DNA of 40,473 nucleotides from Lysobacter sp. ISL-50 (GCF_018612875.1 NZ_JAGGRI010000036.1:1-40473); one strand, 5' to 3'; counted from the stretch's first letter, positions 1 to 9,491 are shown. Translations and numbers: made by a program. Notes: generated by a model not told the origin, from the letters alone.

Positions 1-643
1 CCGCGGCTGGATCGGCGGCGCCGCCCTGGCCGCGTCGGTCGCGGTCGCGGCCTTGTTCGTGGCGCGGCCGTTCTCCGACGAGGCCGCCGGCGGCGCGAGC
101 GATCCGGCGCAGGTGGCGGCGCAGTCCGCGCCCGTCGCGCAGACGCCGCGGCCCGTTCCCGCGCCGGCTCCGGCTCAGACGCTGGCCGCCGCGCCGGTGC
201 AAGGCGAGCCTTCGCTGACCTCGGCCGATGCCTCGGGCATCGCCGCCGGCGCGATCGCGGTCGCGGAAATCCCGCGCCGTCTCAACGAGCGCCGTTCGCG
301 CGGCCAGAGCCAGCGCGCCGCGGTGCGCGCCTCCGAGCGCCAGAGCCTGCAACCGCCGCTGCAGATTGCGGCCGCCGCCGGCGCCGCGACGCCGGTCGTG
401 GTGGCCGATGCCGCGGCGCACGCCAATCCGTTCCGTCCGCAGCAAAGCGAAGTGCCGCCGGCCTCGCGCCCGTGGCCGCGCGCGGCGCTGCCCAACTACC
501 AGTCCGCCGGCAGCGGCTACGCCGCCAGCTACGGCAACGGCGGCCTGAGTTCGCCTTCGTTCTACCCGTTCGAGCCGGCCGCGTCGGCCGAAGACGCGCG
601 AACCCGGCCATCGGTCCAGGAACGGCCGCAGCCGCAGCCCTAA
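1..643 (+). CDS. rseA: Sigma-E negative regulator RseA, C-terminal part (5' truncated)
   Basis: The reading frame is open from base 2, so the start lies outside the window. What remains begins with a hydrophobic stretch (WIGGAALAASVAVAALFV) that would be the single inner-membrane helix, followed by about 190 Ala/Pro/Gln-rich residues that would lie in the periplasm. The cytoplasmic sigma-binding part is missing. The assignment rests mainly on position: an anti-sigma-E gene normally sits directly upstream of mucD, and the membrane-helix-plus-periplasmic-tail layout agrees. In that family the periplasmic tail is cut during envelope stress, releasing RpoE. The tail is low in complexity and has no recognisable catalytic motif. 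mucD follows after 187 bases in which I see no gene. Confidence 0.65.
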   Translation, partial: RGWIGGAALAASVAVAALFVARPFSDEAAGGASDPAQVAAQSAPVAQTPRPVPAPAPAQTLAAAPVQGEPSLTSADASGIAAGAIAVAEIPRRLNERRSRGQSQRAAVRASERQSLQPPLQIAAAAGAATPVVVADAAAHANPFRPQQSEVPPASRPWPRAALPNYQSAGSGYAASYGNGGLSSPSFYPFEPAASAEDARTRPSVQERPQPQP

Positions 644-830
644 GCTGCCTGTGCCGCGCCGGCCTTAGTCGCTTGCGCAACGCCCGCGCCGTCCACGACG
701 GCCGGGCGCTTCCGAAACAATCAACGTCAAACCCCGCTCGATGCGCGCCGCGCCCGCGCAATGGATCCGTGTTGCCTTCTGCTTGTCCCTTTCCCCGGAA
801 AAACTACGTCGTAATCGAGGTCGCAGCCCA

Positions 831-2432
831 ATGAATCGCCTGACGATGAACCGCCTTCCCACGAGTCTTTCCGCCGACCGCCGCCTGCGCAGTCGTCCGC
901 TGCATTCGCTGATGCTGGTCGGCGCGATCGTCGCCGCCCTGCCGGTCGCGTGCACCGCGCAGCCGCCGGCCACGCCGATCGCTCCGCCGCCCGCGGCCAC
1001 CCCGGCGGCGCCGCTGGTCGCCGGTCTTCCGGACTTCACCCACTTGGTGCAGCGGGTCGGGCCGGCGGTGGTCAACATCAGCGCCGAGGTCACGCCCAAG
1101 CGCGAGCGCACCGCGCGCGGCCAGCCGCAGATGCCCGACGAGGACCAGATTCCGGAATTCTTCCGCCGCTTCTTCGGCCCGGACGGCATTCCCGGCGGAC
1201 CCGGCGGCGGCGGGCAGAATCCGCGCCAGCCGCGCGGCGGCGCGCGTTCGATCGGCAGCGGCTTCCTGATTTCGCAGGACGGTTACGTGCTGACCAATCA
1301 CCACGTCGTCGATGGCGCCGACACGGTCACGGTCAAGCTCACCGACCGCCGCGAGTTCAAGGCCAAGGTAATCGGCAGCGATGAGCAGTCCGACGTCGCC
1401 CTGCTCAAGATCGACGCCAAGGACCTGCCGTTCCTGCGCACCGCCAACGCCAGCCTGACCAAGGCCGGGCAGTGGGTGGTCGCGATCGGATCGCCGTTCG
1501 GCCTGGATCACTCGGTCACCGCCGGCATCGTCAGCGCGGTCGGCCGCAGCAATCCGTATGCGCCCGATCAGCGCTACGTGCCCTTCATCCAGACCGACGT
1601 GGCGATCAACCAGGGCAACTCCGGCGGCCCGCTGCTCAATACCAGCGGCGAGGTGGTCGGCATCAACTCGCAGATCTTCTCCAACTCCGGCGGCTACATG
1701 GGCGTGAGCTTCGCCATTCCGATCGACGTGGCGATGAACTCGGCCGAGCAGTTGCGGGCCAAGGGCAAGGTCAGTCGCGGCCAGCTCGGCGTGGTGGTCG
1801 AACCGCTGACCGCCGAGAAGGTGGCCGGCTTCAAGCTGCCCGACAGCGCCGGCGCGCTGATCAACCAGGTCCTGCCAGGCGGCCCGGCGGACAAGGCCGG
1901 GCTGGTGCCGGGCGATGTCATCCGCTCGGTCAACGGTACGAAGATCTACGAATCCAGCGATCTGCCGCCGCTGATCGGCAACATCGCGCCCGGGTCCAAG
2001 GCCAGGCTGACGGTGCTGCGCGACGGCAAGAACGTCGAGCTGACCGTGGCCGTCAACGAACTCGACGGCGCCTCCGCCGCCGGGCTGACCGGGGGCGACG
2101 CTCCGAACCGTCCCGGCGACTCCGCCGCGCCCGAGTCCAAGAGCAACGCGCTGGGCATCGTCGCGCAGGACGTCGATCCCGCCGCGCGCCAGCGCCTGAG
2201 CCTGAAGCCGGGCGAGGGCGTGGTGGTGCGCGATCCGGGCGACTCGGCCGGCGAGGCCGGGGTGCGCCAGGGCGACGTGATCCTGTCGGTCGGCCGCACC
2301 CCGGTCGGCAGCGCCGCGGCGTTGAACCGGGCCCTGGCCGGGACCAAGTCCGGGCAGACGGTGATGCTGCTGGTCCGGCGCGGCACCCAGACCCAGTTCA
2401 TCGCAGTCCAGGCCGGCGGCGCGGAGAAGTGA
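831..2432 (+). CDS. mucD: Periplasmic Do/DegP-family serine protease MucD
   Basis: The product is a 533-residue trypsin-like protease with two PDZ domains, the HtrA layout. The triad is visible as His158 (TNHHVVDG), Asp188 (SDVALLKID) and Ser264 (QGNSGGP). PDZ1 covers about 335-430 and PDZ2 about 450-530. The N-terminus is a long signal sequence with a hydrophobic core at about 27-40; Cys41 is not in a convincing lipobox. A Gly/Pro/Arg-rich loop lies between Asp/Glu-rich residues near 105-140. I chose the ATG at 831 because the frame upstream of it lacks a sensible start and the signal peptide then begins with MNRLTMNRL. In this family the enzyme degrades misfolded periplasmic proteins and restrains sigma-E. 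The rseA-like gene just upstream fits that role. Confidence 0.93.
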   Translation: MNRLTMNRLPTSLSADRRLRSRPLHSLMLVGAIVAALPVACTAQPPATPIAPPPAATPAAPLVAGLPDFTHLVQRVGPAVVNISAEVTPKRERTARGQPQMPDEDQIPEFFRRFFGPDGIPGGPGGGGQNPRQPRGGARSIGSGFLISQDGYVLTNHHVVDGADTVTVKLTDRREFKAKVIGSDEQSDVALLKIDAKDLPFLRTANASLTKAGQWVVAIGSPFGLDHSVTAGIVSAVGRSNPYAPDQRYVPFIQTDVAINQGNSGGPLLNTSGEVVGINSQIFSNSGGYMGVSFAIPIDVAMNSAEQLRAKGKVSRGQLGVVVEPLTAEKVAGFKLPDSAGALINQVLPGGPADKAGLVPGDVIRSVNGTKIYESSDLPPLIGNIAPGSKARLTVLRDGKNVELTVAVNELDGASAAGLTGGDAPNRPGDSAAPESKSNALGIVAQDVDPAARQRLSLKPGEGVVVRDPGDSAGEAGVRQGDVILSVGRTPVGSAAALNRALAGTKSGQTVMLLVRRGTQTQFIAVQAGGAEK

Positions 2433-2509
2433 GTCCGGCCCGTTCGCCGCGATCGCCGGGGTCCGCCAGGACCCGCGGGCTCGCGGCGGCGGGTGCGGCC
2501 GTGGCATCG

Positions 2510-2536
2510 GGCGCCCGCCGGGCTTCGGCGGGCGCC
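2510..2536 (+). terminator. GC-rich hairpin after mucD, possible terminator
   Basis: A perfect 10-bp stem (GGCGCCCGCC pairing with GGCGGGCGCC, 7-base loop) lies 78 bases after the mucD stop. No T-run follows, so it would be a weak or Rho-assisted terminator, or only an RNA 3' end stabiliser. Confidence 0.35.
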
Positions 2537-2656
2537 TTCGCATCCGCCGCCTTCTGCCGAGCCTGGCCGGTGTCGCGGTGTGTGAGCCCGGCCAGGCGGA
2601 TTTCCGGCCGGCGCCGCCTCGCCGGCGCGAAGAACCGCCGGTGGCGGCGGGGGCTG

Positions 2657-2665
2657 TGCGATAAT
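2657..2665 (+). promoter_or_regulatory. Candidate extended -10 element for lepA
   Basis: TGCGATAAT matches an extended -10 box (TGn followed by GATAAT, five of six to TATAAT). It lies 60 bases before the lepA start and after the hairpin that ends the mucD unit. I see no clear -35 box. Confidence 0.35.
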
Positions 2666-2725
2666 CTCCCGTTAATTTTCCTGTCCGTTCACTCTTTGGA
2701 GTCGGCGAGTCTTACGTCGCCCTGC

Positions 2726-4519
2726 ATGCAACTGATCAGAAACTTCTCCATCATCGCCCACGTCGATCACGGCAAATCGACGCTCGCCGATCGCATCATC
2801 CAGCTGTGCGGAGGTCTCGAAGCGCGCGAGATGGAAGCGCAGGTGCTCGACTCGAACCCGATCGAGCGCGAACGCGGCATCACCATCAAGGCCCAGTCCG
2901 TCTCGCTGCCGTACAAGGCGAAGGACGGCAAGACCTATCAACTCAATTTCATCGACACCCCCGGCCACGTCGACTTCAGCTACGAGGTCAGCCGCTCGCT
3001 GGCCGCCTGCGAAGGCGCGCTGCTGGTGGTGGACGCGGCCCAGGGCGTGGAAGCGCAGTCGGTCGCCAATTGCTACACCGCGGTCGAGCAGGGCCTGGAA
3101 GTGGTGCCGGTGCTCAACAAGATCGACCTGCCCACCGCCGACATTGAGCGCGCCAAGGCCGAGATCGAAGCGGTCATCGGCATCGACGCCGAGGACGCGG
3201 TCGCGATCAGCGCCAAGACCGGCCTCAACGTCGATCTGGTGCTCGAGGCCATCGTCCAGCGCATTCCGCCGCCCAAGCCGCGCGACACCGACAAGCTGCA
3301 GGCGCTGATCATCGACTCGTGGTTCGACAACTACCTGGGCGTGGTCTCGCTGGTGCGGGTCATGCAGGGCGAAATCACCCCGGGCACGAAGATACTGGTC
3401 ATGTCCACCGGCCGCACCCACCTGGTGGACAAGGTCGGTGTGTTCACGCCCAAGCGCAAGGAGCTGACCAAACTCGGCGCGGGCGAGGTGGGCTGGATCA
3501 ACGCCTCGATCAAGGACGTGCACGGTGCGCCGGTCGGCGACACTCTGACCCTGGCCAGCGATCCGGCCGCAAAGCCGCTGCCGGGCTTCCAGGAAATGCA
3601 GCCGCGCGTGTTCGCGGGTCTGTTCCCGGTCGATGCCGAGGACTATCCGGCGCTGCGCGAGGCCCTGGAAAAACTGCGCCTCAACGACGCCGCGCTGCGC
3701 TTCGAGCCGGAAAGCTCCGAGGCCATGGGCTTCGGCTTCCGCTGCGGCTTTCTGGGCATGCTGCACATGGAGATCGTGCAGGAGCGCCTGGAGCGCGAGT
3801 ACGACCTCAACCTGATTTCCACCGCGCCGACGGTGATCTACGAAGTGCTCAAGACCGACGGCACGATCATCCCCATGGACAACCCGGCCAAGCTGCCGCC
3901 GGTGAACATGGTGCAGGAAATCCGCGAGCCGGTGATCCGCGCCAACATCCTCACGCCGCCCGACTACATCGGCAGCGTGATCAAGTTGTGCGAGGAAAAA
4001 CGCGGCGTGCAGATCGGCATCACCTACATGGCCAGCCAGGTGCAGATCAGCTATGAGCTGCCGATGGCCGAGGTAGTGCTGGACTTCTTCGACAAGCTCA
4101 AGTCGGTGTCGCGCGGCTACGCCTCGCTGGACTATCACTTCCTGCGTTTCCAGGAAGGTCCGTTCGTGCGCGTGGACACGCTGATCAACGGCGACAAGGT
4201 CGATGCGCTGTCGATCATCGTCCACCGCAGCCACGCCGACCGGCGCGGCCGCGACCTGTGCGAGAAGATGAAAGACCTGATTCCGCGGCAGATGTTCGAC
4301 GTCGCCATCCAGGCCGCGGTCGGCTCGCAGATCATCGCCCGCAGCACGGTCAAGGCGATGCGCAAGAACGTTTTGGCCAAATGTTATGGTGGCGACATCA
4401 GCCGCAAGAAGAAGCTCCTCGAGAAGCAGAAAGAGGGCAAGAAGCGGATGAAGCAGGTCGGCCGGGTCGAGATTCCGCAGGAAGCCTTCCTCGCGGTGCT
4501 GTCCACCGACAACAAGTAA
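2726..4519 (+). CDS. lepA: Elongation factor 4 (LepA), ribosomal back-translocase GTPase
   Basis: The 597-residue product has the usual LepA length. The N-terminal G domain shows the P-loop AHVDHGKST (11-19), the switch II sequence DTPGH and the NKID motif. EF-G-like domains II, III and V follow, and the C-terminal domain ends in a Lys-rich stretch ([17 protein letters not shown]) typical of LepA. LepA binds ribosomes and acts on stalled or mistranslocated elongation complexes. The ATG at 2726 gives the family N-terminus ([17 protein letters not shown]). The open frame extends much further upstream, but that part overlaps mucD in another frame and is not coding. lepB follows after a repeat-filled gap, the usual neighbour order. 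Confidence 0.97.
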   Translation: MQLIRNFSIIAHVDHGKSTLADRIIQLCGGLEAREMEAQVLDSNPIERERGITIKAQSVSLPYKAKDGKTYQLNFIDTPGHVDFSYEVSRSLAACEGALLVVDAAQGVEAQSVANCYTAVEQGLEVVPVLNKIDLPTADIERAKAEIEAVIGIDAEDAVAISAKTGLNVDLVLEAIVQRIPPPKPRDTDKLQALIIDSWFDNYLGVVSLVRVMQGEITPGTKILVMSTGRTHLVDKVGVFTPKRKELTKLGAGEVGWINASIKDVHGAPVGDTLTLASDPAAKPLPGFQEMQPRVFAGLFPVDAEDYPALREALEKLRLNDAALRFEPESSEAMGFGFRCGFLGMLHMEIVQERLEREYDLNLISTAPTVIYEVLKTDGTIIPMDNPAKLPPVNMVQEIREPVIRANILTPPDYIGSVIKLCEEKRGVQIGITYMASQVQISYELPMAEVVLDFFDKLKSVSRGYASLDYHFLRFQEGPFVRVDTLINGDKVDALSIIVHRSHADRRGRDLCEKMKDLIPRQMFDVAIQAAVGSQIIARSTVKAMRKNVLAKCYGGDISRKKKLLEKQKEGKKRMKQVGRVEIPQEAFLAVLSTDNK

Positions 4520-4526
4520 AGCGGAC

Positions 4527-4688
4527 GGGAATAGGGAAAGGGGAATCGGGAATCGTCGACAAGTCGGCCGGCCTCCGGTTTTTCTGAAGTTTTCGTCTCC
4601 ATCAACTAGCGCGGGAGGCGGGTAAGACAGGTTCGAGGATGGGGGGCGACGGCTTTGGCCGACTCCCCATTCCCGATTCCCGATTCCC
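4527..4688. repeat. Paired inverted GGGAATC heptad arrays, copy A
   Basis: The left arm (4527-4554) is four in-phase heptamers: GGGAATA, GGGAAAG, GGGAATC, GGGAATC. The right arm (4661-4688) is four in-phase heptamers in the opposite sense: GACTCCC, CATTCCC, GATTCCC, GATTCCC. The arms are 28 bases each with 106 bases between, so the RNA could fold into a long imperfect stem. The unit starts 8 bases after the lepA stop and ends 26 bases before the lepB start. The spacer shows nothing I recognise. Confidence 0.85.
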
Positions 4689-4714
4689 GGCCATTCCCGC
4701 CCAAAGGATTAAGC

Positions 4715-5500
4715 ATGCGTTGGTTCGAAATCGCTCTGGTGTCGCTGACTTTGTTCACCGGCCTGGTCTGGTTGCTCGACAAGGCGGTGCTGGCCAAGCG
4801 CCGCGCCGCGCGCGAAGGCCTGCTCGACGACGGCAAGGAGCCGGTCGTGGTCGACTACTCCAAGGCCTTTTTTCCGGTGCTGTTCGTGGTGCTGATCCTG
4901 CGCAGCTTCATCGCCGAACCGTTCCGCATTCCGTCGAACTCGATGATGCCGACCCTGCTGACCGGCGACTTTATCCTGGTCAACAAGTTCACCTATGGCC
5001 TGCGCCTGCCGATCACCAACCAGAAGATTCTCGCGATGGGCGAGCCCGAGCGCGGCGACGTGGTCGTGTTCCGTCCACCGCACCATCCCGAGCAGGACTG
5101 GATCAAGCGCATCATCGGCCTGCCGGGCGACAAGGTCAGCTACCGCGACGGCCGCCTGACGGTCAACGGCGAGCCGATCATTTATGCGCCGATCGGCACT
5201 TACCAGGGCCGCGGCAACGGTACGGAAATGACCGGTGCGCAAGAATTGCGCGAACAGATCGGCAAACACGTGCACCGGATCCTGCTGCGCACCGAATCGC
5301 CGCTGCTCGACCAGGGCGAGGGCGACTGGGTCGTCCCGCAAGGCGAGTATTTTGTGATGGGCGACAATCGCGACAACAGCGAGGACAGCCGATACTGGGG
5401 CTACCTGCCGGAGCAGAATCTGCGCGGCCGGGCTTTCCTGATCTGGATGAATTTCGACGGGGGCGTGGATTTTTCCCGGATCGGTAATAGCATTCCGTAA
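4715..5500 (+). CDS. lepB: Signal peptidase I
   Basis: This is a 261-residue inner-membrane protease that removes signal peptides from exported proteins. Two N-terminal hydrophobic segments lie at about 5-21 and 51-65. The catalytic Ser76 sits in IPSNSMMPTL and the general-base Lys131 in DWIKRIIGLPGD; the later family motif GDNRDNSEDSRYWG is also present. The ATG at 4715 has AAAGGA seven bases upstream. A longer reading from 4655 would translate the GATTCCC repeat and is rejected. The gene lies between lepA and the DUF4845 gene, as is common in gamma-proteobacteria. Confidence 0.97.
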   Translation: MRWFEIALVSLTLFTGLVWLLDKAVLAKRRAAREGLLDDGKEPVVVDYSKAFFPVLFVVLILRSFIAEPFRIPSNSMMPTLLTGDFILVNKFTYGLRLPITNQKILAMGEPERGDVVVFRPPHHPEQDWIKRIIGLPGDKVSYRDGRLTVNGEPIIYAPIGTYQGRGNGTEMTGAQELREQIGKHVHRILLRTESPLLDQGEGDWVVPQGEYFVMGDNRDNSEDSRYWGYLPEQNLRGRAFLIWMNFDGGVDFSRIGNSIP

Positions 5501-5588
5501 CCGCGCCCGCCGTCGCGCGGGCGCCAGGAGCGGGGCCGCCCTGGATCGGCGAACGTGATCGGCAATGGATCAAATGGGGATTGAAGGT

Positions 5589-5966
5589 ATGAAGCGTAAT
5601 CAGAGCGGCATCACCCTGATCGGGTTCATCATCGTGCTGGGTCTGGCCGGCGTGTTCGTCTATGTCGGCATGAAGCTGGTGCCGATGTACACCGAGTTCT
5701 ATTCGGTCAAGCGTTCGCTGGCCGACCTGGCCAAGGAGCCGGGCGCGGGCCACATGGACAGCGCCAAGGCGCGCGACCTGTTCTTCCGCCGCATGGACAT
5801 GAGCTATGTCGACAGCGTGAAGCCGGAGAACTTCAAGATCGTGCGTAGCGACGGCGGCATGCAGATCACCGTCAACTATGAAGTGCGCCGTCCGCTGATC
5901 GCCAACCTCGACGTGGTCGGACGGTTCAACGCGGTCCAGCAACTGACTTCGAAAGAAGGTGATTGA
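5589..5966 (+). CDS. DUF4845 small membrane protein
   Basis: The product is about 125 residues with a short basic N-terminus (MKRNQSG), one hydrophobic helix at about 9-29 ([21 protein letters not shown]) and a soluble, presumably periplasmic, remainder. The N-terminus looks pilin-like, but there is no clear prepilin peptidase site. Length, sequence style and position between lepB and rnc match the DUF4845 family, whose function is unknown to me. The start is uncertain: in-frame ATGs at 5565 and 5574 are possible, and the GAAGG before 5589 is too close for a good ribosome site. The end overlaps rnc by eight bases, so the two are probably translationally coupled. Confidence 0.85.
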   Translation: MKRNQSGITLIGFIIVLGLAGVFVYVGMKLVPMYTEFYSVKRSLADLAKEPGAGHMDSAKARDLFFRRMDMSYVDSVKPENFKIVRSDGGMQITVNYEVRRPLIANLDVVGRFNAVQQLTSKEGD

Positions 5967-6621
5967 TCGCCTCGGCCACGGCTTCGCCAACCCGGCATTG
6001 CTGCAGCAGGCGTTGACCCACCGCAGCGCCGGGGCGCCGCATAACGAACGCCTGGAGTTTCTGGGCGATGCGCTGGTGAATCTGTTCATGGCCGAGGCGC
6101 TGTACCAGCGTTGGCCGCAGGCCGATGAGGGCGCGCTGACCCGCGCCCGCGCCGAACTGGTGCGCGAGTCGGCGTTGGCGCCGATCGCGCGCGCGCTGGA
6201 ACTCGGCGCCCGGCTTACGCTCGGCCCCGGCGAAATGAAGTCCGGCGGCCACCGCCGCGATTCGATCCTGGCCGACGCCCTGGAAGCCGTGGTCGCGGCG
6301 ATCTACCTCGATGCCGGCTTCGAGACCTGCCGCGAGCGGGTACTGCCCTGGTTCGTGGAGGCGATGGACGCCTTGCCGCCGGCGCACAAGGTCGGCAAGG
6401 ACGCCAAGACGCGTCTGCAGGAATGGCTGCAGGGACGGCAGAAACCGCTGCCGGTCTACGCCCTGTTGTCGGAAAGCGGCGAAGACCACGCCAAGAGCTT
6501 CCGCGTCAGCTGCACCCTGAGCCAGCCGCCGCTCACCTCCGAAGGCGAGGCCGGTTCGCGCCGCGCCGCCGAACAACTGGCGGCGGAAGAAGCCTTGCGC
6601 CTGCTCAAGGCCGACGACTGA
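5959..6621 (+). CDS. rnc: Ribonuclease III
   Basis: This 220-residue double-strand-specific endonuclease processes rRNA precursors and structured mRNAs. The signature [12 protein letters not shown] is at 28-39, giving the metal ligands Glu30, Glu33 and Asp37. The second acidic pair, Asp106 and Glu109, lies in [10 protein letters not shown]. The C-terminal dsRNA-binding domain covers about 150-218. The start is a GTG with AAGAAGG just upstream, inside the end of the preceding gene. Unlike the common arrangement in which rnc and era touch or overlap, here 243 non-coding bases separate them. Confidence 0.97.
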   Translation: MIDRLGHGFANPALLQQALTHRSAGAPHNERLEFLGDALVNLFMAEALYQRWPQADEGALTRARAELVRESALAPIARALELGARLTLGPGEMKSGGHRRDSILADALEAVVAAIYLDAGFETCRERVLPWFVEAMDALPPAHKVGKDAKTRLQEWLQGRQKPLPVYALLSESGEDHAKSFRVSCTLSQPPLTSEGEAGSRRAAEQLAAEEALRLLKADD

Positions 6622-6829
6622 GCGGCGCGGGCTTGCCCGGGATCGGCGCCGCCGACGGATTGGTCGAGTCAGGCGGCTGAGGCCGGCGAACGCCGCGCGC
6701 CGCGCATTACGTCCCATCCCGACCGTCCAGCCTCATCCAACGGCCCCCGCCGCCAGCCCTCGCGGCCGCCGGCCGGTGCCGATTTCCTCCTTTCCCGCCG
6801 CCATTCGTGAACGCGCCCGGTGCCCGCGT

Positions 6830-6858
6830 TTGCCCTGGCCGCGCCGCACGCGGACAAT
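6830..6858 (+). promoter_or_regulatory. Candidate promoter giving a leaderless era transcript
   Basis: TTGCCC (6830-6835), a 17-base spacer and GACAAT (6853-6858) resemble a sigma-70 promoter. The -10 box ends six bases before the era ATG, so transcription would start at about the A of ATG. No Shine-Dalgarno sequence precedes that ATG, which agrees with a leaderless start. Confidence 0.4.
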
Positions 6859-6864
6859 TCGCCA

Positions 6865-7758
6865 ATGAACCCCACTCCTTATCGCGCCGGCCACGTCGCC
6901 GTCATCGGCCGTCCCAACGTCGGCAAATCCACCCTGGTCAACGCGCTGGTCGGGGCCAAGATCAGCATCGTCTCGCCGCGTCCGCAGACCACCCGCCATC
7001 GCTTGCTCGGCATCGCCACCTTTCCCGAGGGCCAGCTGCTGCTGGTGGACACGCCCGGCATCCACCGCGAACAGAAGCGCGCGATGAACCGGATGATGAA
7101 TCGCGCCGCGCGCGGTTCGCTGGAAGGCGTCGATGCGGCCTTGCTGGTCGTGCGCGCGGGCAAGTGGGAGGACGAAGACAGTCTGGCGTTCGACGCGCTG
7201 CGCGGCGCCGGCCTGCCGGTGGTGCTGGTGGTCAATCAGGTCGATCGCATCGCGGACAAGACCGCGCTGTTGCCGTATCTGGCCCAGGTCAGCGAGGGCC
7301 GCGAATTCGCCGGCGTGCATCCGATCTCCGCGCTCAAGCGCAGCGGCCTGGAAGCGCTGGTCAAGACCGTGATGGCGCTGCTGCCCGAGCAGGAAGCGCT
7401 GTACGGCGAAGACGAGATCACCGACAAGAGCCAGCGCTTCCTCGCCGGCGAGATGGTGCGCGAGCAGGTCATGCGCCAGCTCGGCGAAGAACTGCCGTAT
7501 GCGACCACGGTCGAGATCGAACGTTTCGAAGTCGACGGCGCGCTGCTGCGCATCGGCGCGGTGATCTGGGTCGAGCGCGACGGCCAGAAGGCGATCGTGA
7601 TCGGCAAGGGCGGCACGCGCCTGCGCGAGATCGGCGCCAAGGCCCGCGTGCAGATGGAGCATCTGTTCGGCGCGAAAGTGTTCCTGGAAACCTGGGTGCG
7701 CGTGCGCGAGGGCTGGTCGGACGACGAAGCGGCGTTGCGGCAGTTGGGGTACGAATAA
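6865..7758 (+). CDS. era: GTPase Era, 16S rRNA/30S assembly factor
   Basis: The product has 297 residues, the normal Era length. The G domain shows the P-loop GRPNVGKST (15-23), the switch II sequence DTPGI and the base-recognition motif NQVD. The C-terminal KH domain carries VIGKGG, the RNA-binding loop that contacts the 3' end of 16S rRNA. Era assists 30S maturation and couples to RNase III processing. I chose the ATG at 6865; an upstream GTG at 6820 would add 15 residues with no family counterpart. There is no Shine-Dalgarno sequence, but a -10-like box sits six bases upstream. A heptad repeat separates era from recO. Confidence 0.97.
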   Translation: MNPTPYRAGHVAVIGRPNVGKSTLVNALVGAKISIVSPRPQTTRHRLLGIATFPEGQLLLVDTPGIHREQKRAMNRMMNRAARGSLEGVDAALLVVRAGKWEDEDSLAFDALRGAGLPVVLVVNQVDRIADKTALLPYLAQVSEGREFAGVHPISALKRSGLEALVKTVMALLPEQEALYGEDEITDKSQRFLAGEMVREQVMRQLGEELPYATTVEIERFEVDGALLRIGAVIWVERDGQKAIVIGKGGTRLREIGAKARVQMEHLFGAKVFLETWVRVREGWSDDEAALRQLGYE

Positions 7759-7769
7759 GGCTTGGGGGC

Positions 7770-7915
7770 GGGAATTGGGAATCGGGAATCGGGAATCGGA
7801 ACAGCCGCGGTTCGTTGCTGATGCGCGGCATCGCCGAAACACTTCCTTGAACGGTTTTTCATCAAGCCAGCGAACCCGCTTTTAACCGATTCCCGATTCC
7901 CGATTCCCGATTCCC
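7770..7915. repeat. Paired inverted GGGAATC heptad arrays, copy B
   Basis: The left arm (7770-7797) is GGGAATT followed by three GGGAATC, all in phase. The right arm (7888-7915) is four perfect GATTCCC heptamers. The arms can pair over 28 bases with a 90-base loop. The unit starts 11 bases after the era stop and its right arm ends only eight bases before the recO start codon, so a folded RNA could hide the recO start region. Confidence 0.9.
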
Positions 7916-7923
7916 GGCCACCA

Positions 7924-8673
7924 ATGCGCCTGTCCGCCGAACCCGCCTACGTCCTGCACACGCGCCCCTGGCGCGAGACCAGCCTGCTGGTCGAGGCGCT
8001 GAGCGAACAGCACGGCCGCATCGGCCTGATCGCGCGCGGCGTGCAAGGGCCCAAGCGGCAGGTGTTGCGCGCGGCGTTGCAACCGTTTCAGTTCATTCGT
8101 GTGGACGCGTTGCTGCGCGGCGAACTCGCGCGGCTGATCGCGGCCGAGGCCGTGGACGCGGCGCCGCGCCTGCACGGCGAAGCCGCGCTGGCCGGGTTCT
8201 ACATCAACGAACTGCTGCTGCGGCTGGTGCCGCGCGGCGATCCGTTCCCGGAACTGTTCGATCTCTACGGCCGCACCCGCGCCGAGCTGGACGGCGACAA
8301 TCTGGCCTGGACCTTGCGCCGCTTCGAGCGCGATCTGCTCGAAGCCCTGGGCTCGGGCTTCGATTGGCGCGTGGACGCCGACGGCGTCGCCATCGATCCG
8401 GCCGCGCGTTACCGCCTCGACGCCGAGCAGGGGCCGCGGCGCCTGCTCAGCGATCGCGGACACGGCGAACGCAACGCCGCCGCGACCGGCCGCGCCTTGC
8501 TCGCGCTGGCCGACGACATCGTGCCGCAGGCCTCGGATCTGCCCGGCCTGCGCCACGTCATGCGCAGCGTGCTCGTGCACCACCTGGGGCCGCGCGGACT
8601 GAAGTCGTGGGAGATGCTGGCGGAACTGTCGCGGGTATCGGTCAAACGCGAACCGGGCCCGATCGCCGAGTGA
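7924..8673 (+). CDS. recO: DNA repair protein RecO
   Basis: This 249-residue protein would load RecA onto SSB-coated single strands together with RecR in the RecF pathway. The N-terminal OB fold opens with the family pattern [19 protein letters not shown] (8-26), and a helical C-terminal domain follows ([11 protein letters not shown] near the end). The ATG at 7924 has no visible ribosome site: the preceding bases are the end of the GATTCCC array plus GGCCACCA. pdxJ, which often follows recO, is absent; instead a perfect hairpin and a convergent gene follow. Confidence 0.95.
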   Translation: MRLSAEPAYVLHTRPWRETSLLVEALSEQHGRIGLIARGVQGPKRQVLRAALQPFQFIRVDALLRGELARLIAAEAVDAAPRLHGEAALAGFYINELLLRLVPRGDPFPELFDLYGRTRAELDGDNLAWTLRRFERDLLEALGSGFDWRVDADGVAIDPAARYRLDAEQGPRRLLSDRGHGERNAAATGRALLALADDIVPQASDLPGLRHVMRSVLVHHLGPRGLKSWEMLAELSRVSVKREPGPIAE

Positions 8674-8685
8674 TGCGGCCGAGAC

Positions 8686-8772
8686 TGTAGGAGGGAGCTT
8701 CAGCCCCGATGCTTTTCGGTCCGATCGCCATGCACTGACCGAAAAGCATCGGGGCTGAAGCTCCCTCCTACA
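8686..8772. repeat. REP-like 35-bp perfect inverted repeat, likely bidirectional terminator
   Basis: TGTAGGAGGGAGCTTCAGCC plus 15 further bases (8686-8720) is repeated exactly, in reverse complement, at 8738-8772 with a 17-base loop. It fills the gap between the ends of recO (+) and the receiver-HPt gene (-), whose stop codon is two bases away. It belongs to the same family as the elements at 14464-14840, 38496-38570 and 40359-40470. Confidence 0.92.
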
Positions 8773-8774
8773 AA

Positions 8775-9491
8775 TCAGCCTGCCTGCTCGATCGTGTCCT
8801 GCGCGGCCAGATCGAACTGATTCAACAGCGCCTGCGAATCGGGCTGCGTCTGCAGCGCCTGCACCGCCTCGCCCAGGCGCGCGGCGCCGACGAAACCGCA
8901 ACTCGCGCGCAGCTTGTGCAATTCCCCGCGCATCGCTTCGAGGTTGCCCAATTGCGCGGCTGCCAGAATCGAGCGGCGCGCGTTCGGCAGTTCCTGCGTG
9001 AACAAGCCGCGCAAGGTGGCGATGTGGGCGCGGTTGCCGTTGAGCGCGCGCGCGGCACCGTCGTCGTCCCAGACCGCGGACTGGCCGGCGGCGGGCGCGG
9101 CGGGTTGATCGTGTTCCGGCAAGCCGAGCAGGCGCCGGATCGCGCAGCGGACAGCCGCCGCCGGCAGCGGCTTGACCAGGACTTCGGAGAAGCCCGAAGC
9201 GATCAGGCGATCGCGCACTTCGCTCTCGCCGGTGGCGGTATGCGCCAACGCCGGCGTGCGCGGATGGCGGCGGCGCAGGCGTTCGAGCAGATCGATGCCG
9301 CTGCCGTCGGGCAGGTGCGCATCGAACAGCCACAGCTGGTAATCCTGGGAGGCGCTCAGGGCCATCGCCGAGGCGAGACTGTCGGCGCCGTCGACGTAGG
9401 CGGGTACCGCTTCGACGGCGGCGGTGAGAAAAGCGCGGCTGGTCGGATCGTCCTCGACCAGCAATACGCGTGGGACTTGGGGATTCTTCAT
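8775..9491 (-). CDS. Receiver-HPt fusion phosphorelay protein
   Basis: The 238-residue product starts with a CheY-type receiver domain: acidic pocket Glu13-Asp14-Asp15, phospho-acceptor Asp57 (LWLFDAHLPDGSG), Thr85 and Lys107. A short Ala/Pro linker follows (about 125-140), then a C-terminal HPt domain with the probable phospho-histidine His192 (LHKLRASCGFVGA). There is no DNA-binding or enzymatic output domain, so it should pass phosphate between partners, like the tail of a hybrid kinase made as a separate protein. No sensor kinase lies next to it. The start codon is only 33 bases from the divergent ydbH-like start, so the two promoters must overlap each other or the coding regions. Confidence 0.9.
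   Translation of the reverse strand: MKNPQVPRVLLVEDDPTSRAFLTAAVEAVPAYVDGADSLASAMALSASQDYQLWLFDAHLPDGSGIDLLERLRRRHPRTPALAHTATGESEVRDRLIASGFSEVLVKPLPAAAVRCAIRRLLGLPEHDQPAAPAAGQSAVWDDDGAARALNGNRAHIATLRGLFTQELPNARRSILAAAQLGNLEAMRGELHKLRASCGFVGAARLGEAVQALQTQPDSQALLNQFDLAAQDTIEQAG

Noticed and set aside
804-2543. Long minus-strand frame opposite mucD
   Set aside because: Same shadow effect; the plus strand carries an intact protease with its full triad and two PDZ domains.
1472-2725. Upstream extension of the lepA frame
   Set aside because: It overlaps mucD in another frame and is Arg/Gly-rich without family similarity; LepA begins at MQLIRNF.
4655-4714. N-terminal extension of signal peptidase I
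   Set aside because: It only translates the GATTCCC repeat; the ATG at 4715 has a good ribosome site and the normal N-terminus.
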